Shown here: positions 57,000-64,000 of the stretch, in pieces
How positions within the stretch are numbered: the first letter of the stretch is position 1
How the letters are laid out: each line of letters opens with the position of its first letter
Assembly: GCA_010645155.1 (NCBI GenBank)
Contig: CM021322.1
Span: 1,762,987-1,826,986, forward strand
Direction: 5' to 3'
Length of the DNA: 64,000 nucleotides
Source: Tigriopus japonicus
Lineage: Eukaryota > Arthropoda > Copepoda > Harpacticoida > Harpacticidae
The notes under the pieces: model-generated
The model's database searches: none
The model's input: only the letters and a program-made list of their open reading frames with translations
Told to the model about the DNA's origin: nothing
Made by a program: the position numbers and the translations under genes

Positions 57000-59415
57000 A
57001 ATACAACCTGCCCTAATCAACAATGATAAACTTCCGAGGAAAAAATGGCAGCACTCCCGGTTCGAAACACATCACTAATACTCACCTCTTTTTGTGTACC
57101 GGTAATTCCCATGAGTTTGTTTTTAATTTTGCATTTGAACTAGGTATCTTTATGTTATAATTCGTTAGATTAGGTTAAAGTTGGGTCAGTTTAGGGTAAA
57201 ATTAGTTCTACGTTAGAGGAAAATTAAGTTCGATTAGGTTCAAATTATTTTAGTTCAGGTTAAAATTAAGCTGATTTAGTTTTGAATTAAATAAGATTAG
57301 AATTAAATCCGAAAGACCTCTTCAAATTAGACCTCTTGCTAGAGCAATTCATTGAGGCTGCAAACTCCGATGATTTATTAATCGGTGTGTGAGCACGATG
57401 AACCCATAGTTAGGTAAAGCATCTTCCCAAATCTCACCCAGCCAAATCATACTTGAAGTGATGGAACAACCTTTCCATTACTTAAAGAGGAGTAAGAAGA
57501 AAATGTCGTATATAAACGCATGAATACGATTTTTTTTCTCGCGGACTCTTAAAATTGAGGATTGGTCAGCAGGTAAGGATGCACAAATTGCAAGAATCGG
57601 AGTGGACCAAATCGGGAACAATCATCCGCATACGATCACGAGAATGAACCTACATTGTCAAGTCCAATGGATGGACATTGTCTCGACATCAGATATATTT
57701 GGAACCAATGAATGAGTCAATCTCAAAGGATCAAAATATTAAGCAAGATTTTCCAAATGCTGGATCCAACCGTCTTCGAAGAAACATGAAGCCTCTTGGC
57801 TGTATTGTGTCAAAAAAGTGCTTTGAAGTTGCCGATCTCTTGATGGAGTATGTAATATAATGACGAAATAAAAAAAAACCTGAATGCAAGAGCGGTCAGC
57901 TTCTCTTTTATTGAGATCAAGTTAACATCCCCATTTTATTCATGTATGAGTTATAAGGAGAGACGGGCAAAAGGAATATTTAACTAGCAAAAAGTGTAAC
58001 TGAAGGTGTTAATTAATGGTGAAAAGGGCAACACATAGTGCAGAAAGTTTTCAAATTGTCAACCCTTACAGGATTTTTTTGTCAATGTTAAAGGGCATTG
58101 GTTTTTCCTGACTAGCGTTTAAATTAAACACCATGACCACTATCCATATATCTCGAAATCCATTGACAATTGTATTTGCAATTACAATTAAGTAACTCAA
58201 ATTCCATTTTTTTGGGCCAAATAATTGTAATTAATGACGTGTTTGCCTATGTAATTGACCCTAAAGACCTATTTTTCAGTTTTCACATGCGAAACAATCA
58301 CTTTTGTCATCAACTTGATTTCATTGCGATACGACTAACTAATAGCTCATGTTAAAATACGCACTCAAGCTATAGTGTTCAATTAGTTGCAAACCATAAT
58401 AGTTTCTAAACTACACCTTTTGTTTTTATTCAATAGCAAGAAGGGACTTGTTATTTTTGAATCAAAACAATGAATTATGCATATTCTTGCAAAACATATA
58501 GCCAACATGTCAAAACTTGCAATCCAACTCACTTCGTAGCATCTCAGTCATAAGGGTGGTCTGTAAAATGCAAAAACCCTCACGAAAGATGAGATGAGGT
58601 AGGTAGCTCGTGAGAAAAAATTATTACGAGTTACCTACCGTTGCCGAACAAGCCTTTTTTCTTGTTTCATCTGCTGGCGATAAGTTTTGTGAAGAGATCA
58701 CTTGAACCTCCGGACATTGCTGTTCTTGTAATTTAAGTCAATTAAATTTTCGGACGTTAACATTTTTCGACGATGTAATTACAATCAATTAGTTTTTCCC
58801 AAGTAATTGACTTAACCTGATTAACATAATATAAGGTACTCACAAGAGCAATGATTGAAAAACCTTAACTCAAAATTTTCACTTTTTTTCTGGGCTCTTT
58901 TTGCCAAAGGATTTCTCTCTATATTTCAACTTTTGTAGAAACTTGTTTTGCATTTTCCAATGGTTTGACTTTGAAAGACTGCTTTTGACTTCCGGCACGA
59001 AAAACCTTCATGGAAAAGGTACAACACAGATCCACCTTTGACAAAAAAAATGAAATAGTGTTGAAAAAGAGACTGAGCTGATTTGATGCCGTTACCCTTA
59101 AATAATATTGCGGACGGCACTTTTTTGCTGAATATGGTGAAAAAATTAGCTGCTTAATATTTTGGAGTCTCAGAGTTGCCACATATCAATTTTTGAAGTG
59201 CAGATAGGATATAAAAATGGCGATTTTCCACTTTTTACGTGTTACTTTTTAAGTGTTTTTACGCTAAAAGGCGATAATTGGTTGGTTAAAAAATTATTAT
59301 CGGATGGTGAGGAAGTGAAAACTTCTGCAAATAAACACAGATGACTTGTTACTAAAAGTTCTCGCATTTTTTTAAAGAAACTCCTTTATTGTTAAAAGGT
59401 ATTTTTCCAAATTCA
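57000..59415. other. Mostly empty; TTAGG-like relic at 57155-57300
   Basis: 57155-57300 has degenerate GATTAGGTTAAA / AAATTA units like those at 26160 and 47950. Apart from the uncertain frame at 57.6-57.86 kb, nothing else was recognised. Confidence 0.5.
57560..57860 (+). other. Possible short exon or ORF remnant
   Basis: Two overlapping frames look partly gene-like: IGNNHPHTITRMNLHCQVQW to a stop near 57710, and an ATG frame from 57714 reading MNESISKDQNIKQDFPN to MEYVI, ending at 57860 and followed by AATAAA. No domain is recognised and neither frame is clearly favoured. Confidence 0.2.
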
Positions 59416-59729
59416 TCAATCATTCAAACATGACACCTCGCAAATGTAAGAGCCTACTTGTCCTGCGAATAAGTTGACGGCTGTCAATTTGATAAAAAGC
59501 GGTTCCAACGTAATTTCAAAAACAATAGATTGCGGTTCATTAGACCGAATTTGGTAGGCATTGATCAATGAATCGAGTTGGCTTGTAAAGATGATATTTG
59601 CACCTGAAGTTCTTGAGATGATTGTCGTCGAGCACTCTTCTTTATTTGAGCAATACCCATTAAGCACTGTCTTTCTCGCCCCCATTAAGTATTTTCGGGT
59701 CTTTCCACGTGGAAGTTCTGAAGGAGAAT
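59416..59729 (-). CDS. Orphan terminal exon, probably real, product unknown
   Basis: After a polypyrimidine acceptor (CCTCTTTCAG) an open frame of 104 codons runs to a stop at 59416. It includes RGKTRKYLMGARKTVLNGYC, ECSTTIISRTSG, SQLDSLINAYQIRSNEPQSI and AGQVGSYICEVSC. Balanced codon use and four cysteines suggest a folded extracellular domain. No family is recognised, and no upstream exon was identified in the repeat-rich DNA beyond. Confidence 0.4.
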
Positions 59730-60094
59730 CTGAAAGAGGCACAAAATATTTTGCTGACCGACTAACAACAATTGACAGATATGATATTTTTTGTTAGGAA
59801 TGCAAATGAGTGACTGCTTACAGAAATATGACCTCTTAGGTATTAGGAATCACCTATTTCGTTATGCGTCTGTTTTCTTTTGTTCCTTGCCCATTTCTTG
59901 ATCCTGTTTTCATTTCTCACCATTGTACTACACAGATTAAGATGGCACATTGCAAATCTCCAGTATCAAATGGTAAGAAAACATTTCCAAAATAGAATAG
60001 TAGAGCAAGATCTCATCTTTACATTTTTTTCATTATATGATACTTGGGTTTGTATCTTGACAGCCTTCATCAGATCCAACATTTTTTTTTTTTT

Positions 60095-60245
60095 TTTTTG
60101 GGGGGGGGAGGAATGGAATTCCCTGTAAAGAGAGTTAATGATTATTATAGTTTATATAATTATCGTTTATACAAAATTTGATCTACCAATGAGTTACTGT
60201 TGGCAGATCTGTACAACCCTTGAATAGTGGGTTGGTCAGGAATTT
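60095..60245 (-). mobile_element. LINE 3'-end remnant with poly-T/poly-G start
   Basis: The reverse complement of the LINE 3' end seen at 18847-19015. It begins with a run of about 19 T and 9 G, then GGAATTCCCTGTAAAGAGAG, and continues through the GTTGGTCAGGAAT region. Only the terminal 150 bp remain. Confidence 0.8.
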
Positions 60246-60479
60246 TGTTCATGATTATTGTCAGGAATATGTATAATTTAATATTTCGTTTATCTGTTGA
60301 TTTTCATGGCCTCTCAACACGTAACAGCCAGTCTCATTGGTCTTTTGACAGTATTTGGGAGCCTGCATCAAACCAATTTTAAGAAATTCCTCAAAATTTG
60401 GCCCATCTCTTCACTACAGCACAGACATTCAACGAGTGAAAGAACGTCTTTTCACTCCAAGCCTTGTTTTGAATTTTCA

Positions 60480-61512
60480 AGTGTTCTCTAAAGGCTCTAT
60501 TTAAAAGAAGCGCAAAGGTCTCGATTTGAAGGTCTTCTCTGATTAGAGGTTCCTCGGGTCCTGCGGTCTGATTGGTCAATGGGAACAACTTGCACCAGGG
60601 TGATGAGATGCGGCATGTCATGAAAGCTTTTGTCCCAGGAAAATTGCAATTAAATGGCTTTCAATCCAATAGATACATGTTGCAGATACAAATTGGCTTG
60701 TTACTACATAAAGAAATTTTAACATTCTGTAGCATTTTTTTCTTTTCCTCAAACAAAGTCCAGAAACACCAATTTGGAAATGGCATGTAAAGTGCCACCC
60801 TTTGTTCAGCAACTGAGATCCCCTGTCACAGACCATATAATGGCTAGACCTCGCTTCGTGCGAGAAAAAGGTGGACAACTTTGCTTCATCAGCTAGTACA
60901 TAACACTACACCCCAAAATGGTGGGAATTTCGAACTTTTCAAAATTTTGCCAGCGTGGCCAAATCCTGAACAAACTCAACGTACCGTACGTACTTTGTTC
61001 TTGAGGCGAATGAACGTCGTTACTTATAAGCACGCGGTCGCCCTGAGATTTTGAAGCTAGCGCAGCTGGGCCAAGTGGTGTCACTTTTCTCTCGCCGACG
61101 GTACGGGCCAATGCGACATCTAGTCATTATATGATCTGTGTCCCCTGTCTTCTCTTTGCCCTCCCAATCTCGTGTAGAGTAGAGATCATCAGGGTGTCCA
61201 AAAAAAGAAAGGGGTTGACTCTTTCCACTTTTTCATACAATCTCATGTCTAAAATTTCATAAATTTGTTGTGGCCCCTCTTTCTTAGTCGTGTAAAACAT
61301 TCAACATGTTAATCTTGATTTGTAAGCCATGAATTGGTGATTTTTTGGATTTTTCCTGAAAGCTTCCAAGACAAGTCGCATCCAGTCACGTTGGCGCAAG
61401 GGGATGATTGACCAATCAGAACTTGGGTCCCGAGGAACACTCTAATCAGAGAAGATCTTCGAATCGAGACCTTTGCGCTTCTTTTAAATAAAGGCTTTAG
61501 TGCTCTCATGCC
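60480..61512. repeat. Inverted repeat pair, possible foldback, with inner palindrome
   Basis: Arms of about 110 bp: TTTAAAAGAAGCGCAAAGGT, CTTCTCTGATTAGAG and TCTGATTGGTCAAT (60480-60600) return inverted at 61385-61512. Between them 60829-60880 and 61085-61135 form a second inverted pair (CACAGACCATATAATGGCTA / inverse). No TSD was resolved. Confidence 0.65.
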
Positions 61513-61537
61513 GGCTTGCAATCAGCTAGGGCTACTT

Positions 61538-61990
61538 CAAGGATGGCTCAAGCTACAGTTCTATATAGACAGAAATGTCACTCACAAATGGTTCGTGATT
61601 CAACAAGCTTGCACTGTGTGTGCAATGGGATTTGACATTGAGGACACTTAGTTTCGTGATTAAAAACTGGAATTTACGATTTCAGGGAGTCAGTGGCGGA
61701 ATTGCTCTTTCAATTGCTATGCTCAAACAAAAGCAAAGCATAAAGAATCAAGTCTCCTGGCACCCTTGCTGCTGGACTGCTGAAATGAGCTCAAAACAAA
61801 TCTCCACTGATCTTTCTGGAGTGACATGTCTGTATATATAGAACTGTAGCTCAAGCCAGGATTACTTTCAAAATACACACAGGGTCCGATTTGTACAATG
61901 AAAATTCAACGGAGCAATATGTTTGTTGCCAAAATCTCAAATTTAAGTATAATGATCGGACCCAGTGTGTATTTTTGAAATCCGTCCTGA
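61538..61990 (+). mobile_element. Family B MITE, copy 3, with a nested element (6-bp TSD)
   Basis: Shares CAAGGATGGCTCAAGCCAGG and the GGGTCCGAT / ATCGGACCC palindrome with 24803-24969. The TSD is CTACTT (61532-61537, 61991-61996). It ends at CGTCCTGA, about 17 bp short of the other copies. A second element is inserted at 61553-61849. Confidence 0.85.
61553..61849. mobile_element. 297-bp TIR element nested in family B (6-bp TSD)
   Basis: Inverted ends CTACAGTTCTATATAGACAG and CTACAGTTCTATATATACAG (about 31 bp in all, through ATGTCACTC). The duplicated hexamer is CTCAAG (61547-61552, 61850-61855); the empty site is seen in the other family B copies. Confidence 0.9.
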
Positions 61991-62224
61991 CTACTTCCAC
62001 CTGTCAAAATCAGATCACAGCTGCAGAGCTGCGCTCTGACTTCAATAGAAACAAAACAAATTTTAACCATTTTAACCTTTTCTTTAAAGATATCAATTAT
62101 CATTTAATATTTAGATATTTTGGTATACACGTTGACATAGTCCAAGATTTTTACAACCTTAAGAACAAAGGAAGCTAAAGTGGCCGTATGAACTAACGTG
62201 TTATTTTTTGGGATGATAAGATGT

Positions 62225-63050
62225 TCTTTAGATGTTCCACTCAAAGACAATGGAGGTTGTGATATTGAGCAAGTATCGTCTATGAGGGATTTAGGAGTTG
62301 TTATCCAAGATGATGGAAAGTTTGACGAGCATATCCAGTTGAAAGTGGGGAAGGCATTTCAAACATGCGGCTGGATCTATCGCACTTTCAAGTCCAGAGA
62401 TAGTATTAAGATGCTAACTCTATACAAGTCGATTGTTCAACCGCATCTTGAATATGCTTCCCCCATTTGGGCTCCAATGAGTTCGGCAGGTTTGCAAAAG
62501 GTCGAGCAGGTCCAAAGATGTTTCACTAAGAACATCACAGGAATGAGAGAGCTCTCGTATTGGGAGAGACTCCAGAAGTTAGGGCTGTACAGTACTCAGA
62601 GAAGGTATGAAAGGTATCTGATACTGTTTGTCTTCAAGAGCATTCATGGGCTCTGTCCTACCTAACCCAGGCTTTGAGATCAGTTGTAGTGATCGTAGAG
62701 GTTTTGTTTGCATTTTGAGAGCACCTCCAAATCCCAAGGAATCCAGGCCAGTTCGAACAATGAAGTCTTCCTCTCTTCTTTATCGGGCTCCTTCATTGTT
62801 CAATTTGTTGCCCATTAGTCTTCGTCGGGAATATGTAGGAGCTGATCCTCTAACAGCATTTAAGGCAGGATTGGACAAATTTTTAAATACTATTCCTAAC
62901 CAACCCACTATTCAAGGGTTGTACAAATCTGCCAACAATAACTCATTGGTAGATCAAATTTCACATAAACGGTAATTTTTATGAACTATATTTATCATTT
63001 ACTCTCTTTACAGGGAATCCCATTCCTTGTAGCGGTATTAAAAAATCCGC
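62225..63050 (+). pseudogene. Jockey/CR1-type LINE, 5'-truncated copy 2
   Basis: Same family as 17872-19040 and very similar to it, starting at DVPLKDNGGCDIE. It is truncated downstream of the YADD box, as expected from incomplete target-primed reverse transcription. It has no stop where copy 1 has TAG, but a 4-nt duplication near 62658 shifts the frame. The 3' tail matches copy 1 (GGAATCCCATTCCTTGTAGC). Confidence 0.88.
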
Positions 63051-63258
63051 GGAGGTAAAAAAAATGAGGAAAAGTTGCCACTCGGCAGCCATTTTTTTTA
63101 ATTTCCACATTGTTGTATTAATTTCCACATTAAAGCCGGTATTGACCCATTTCTGCCGATTTTGCCGACATTATGTGTCTGTAAATCGGAAATGTTAAGT
63201 GCATAGGGTTTCACCTTTATTCTTTAAAAAAAATATTTAACAAACAAAATCCATTCTA

Positions 63259-63404
63259 TTTAATGCATGTCTGCTTTTGGTTTTGGTAGGCATAACTGAA
63301 ACTGCAGATGGAATAAAAGCGCTTTCGGCCGAAATTACATCCAAAATTTCGATTTCGGTTTCAGTTATGCTTAACTAAACAAAAAGCAGACATGCACATT
63401 AAAG
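63259..63404. repeat. Hairpin MITE, about 145 bp
   Basis: Arms TAATGCATGTCTGCTTTTGG and GGCATAACTGAAAC are matched inverted by GTTTCAGTTATGC and AAAAAGCAGACATGCACATTA, with a short loop around TTTCGGCCGAAA. Confidence 0.8.
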
Positions 63405-63799
63405 AAGTTGAAGATTTTTTTGGTTCAAAAACCTCTACGACTTATTTTGTCGATTTATTTCAAAATTTAATATCCCTGATGTTAAACACATAATCAATTT
63501 AAATTGAAAGTGAATTTTCTATGTATATAATCTTTCAATGAGTTGCTTTTAGTTTTGATGTAGCTCTCTTTAGACCAAAACTTTTGGTTAAGATCTCCTT
63601 TGGTCACTAACTGATACCAAAAATGTAATTTCAGCCCATTGTCCATCCCAATAATTCAGACACCACAATTGATTGCAGTCAAAACAAGGCATAACCTTAT
63701 GTTTAACTTAAGCATTTTTTTAAAGAACTTGTTTGAAATGGACCTTTAACTGGCAGCCAAAGAGTGTCATATGTCGCAATTTAGCAATCACTTAGTGGA

Positions 63800-64000
63800 T
63801 ACCTGTACCATCAAGTTTCAAAAGTTGCCAAATTCGGCCAAGAGGCCACAAAAATTTTCCCGTGGCCATTCAGTAGCCTCAAAAGTTCCCAGTTGGCGGC
63901 CAGTTTCCCCACCGGTGGCCACTATTTTGTTTCCCGTGGCCATCAGGCTTCAAAAGTTGCCAATTTGGAGTCCAATTTCCCCCCGGCCCGGCGGCCACTA
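63800..64000. repeat. Degenerate repeat rich in GGCCAC, running off the window
   Basis: Repeated motifs AAAAGTTGCCAA, GTGGCCA and GGCGGCCA alternate to the end of the window. It looks like the subterminal part of an element whose other end is outside. Confidence 0.5.

Overview
The window is AT-rich eukaryotic DNA with spliced genes (GT-AG introns, some only 59-63 nt) and a very high load of transposable elements. It carries an AA15-type lytic polysaccharide monooxygenase, metazoan caspases, Jockey/CR1-type LINEs, a Ty3/gypsy element and (TTAGG)n-like interstitial repeats. Together these suggest an arthropod, most plausibly a crustacean such as a copepod. That assignment is inference; no marker gene fixes the species. 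There are two assembly gaps (27200-28081 and 50991-51092).

Genes (3.1-16.3 kb). Two paralogous genes lie in tandem on the + strand. Gene 1 (3153-6245, five exons) encodes a complete 613-aa protein that joins an N-terminal ankyrin-repeat array to a full caspase (p20 plus p10), with catalytic His and Cys and both S1-pocket arginines. Gene 2 (9100-14646) has the same layout, but its first exon was not found. It has an altered active-site pentapeptide (NTCRG), lost the last intron, and carries perfect 30-bp coding repeats just before the end of p10. Its 3.0-kb intron holds a 30-bp minisatellite. A third gene, a secreted 214-aa AA15 LPMO in five exons (14696-16288, - strand), converges on gene 2 with 49 bp between the stop codons. 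One of its introns appears to use a GC donor. The ankyrin-caspase pair is the main biological novelty: a caspase with an ankyrin module in place of the usual CARD, DED or short prodomain.

Repeats (the rest). Many elements could be bounded from their own target-site duplications (TSDs). They include hAT-type elements with 8-bp TSDs (716-873, 1218-2499, 7143-8313, 20539-20764, 26641-30198, 36588-37476, 55407-55976, probably 46684-47484). Two elements have 9-10 bp TSDs in the Mutator style (26108-26341, which contains telomere-like repeats, and 52091-52838, which carries a multi-pass membrane ORF). Elements with 6-bp and 7-bp TSDs are also present. A Ty3/gypsy element with identical 99-bp LTRs (38518-44610) is interrupted by a 649-bp TA-flanked inverted-repeat element, which is itself interrupted by an 897-bp Harbinger-like element. 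LINE copies and LINE 3' scraps are scattered through the window. A block of about 1.5 kb is present twice (24749-26560 and 48028-53192), each copy carrying different insertions; it contains a gene-like ORF on the - strand.

The long AT-rich stretches between these features showed no supportable gene. No tRNA, rRNA or CRISPR feature was found.
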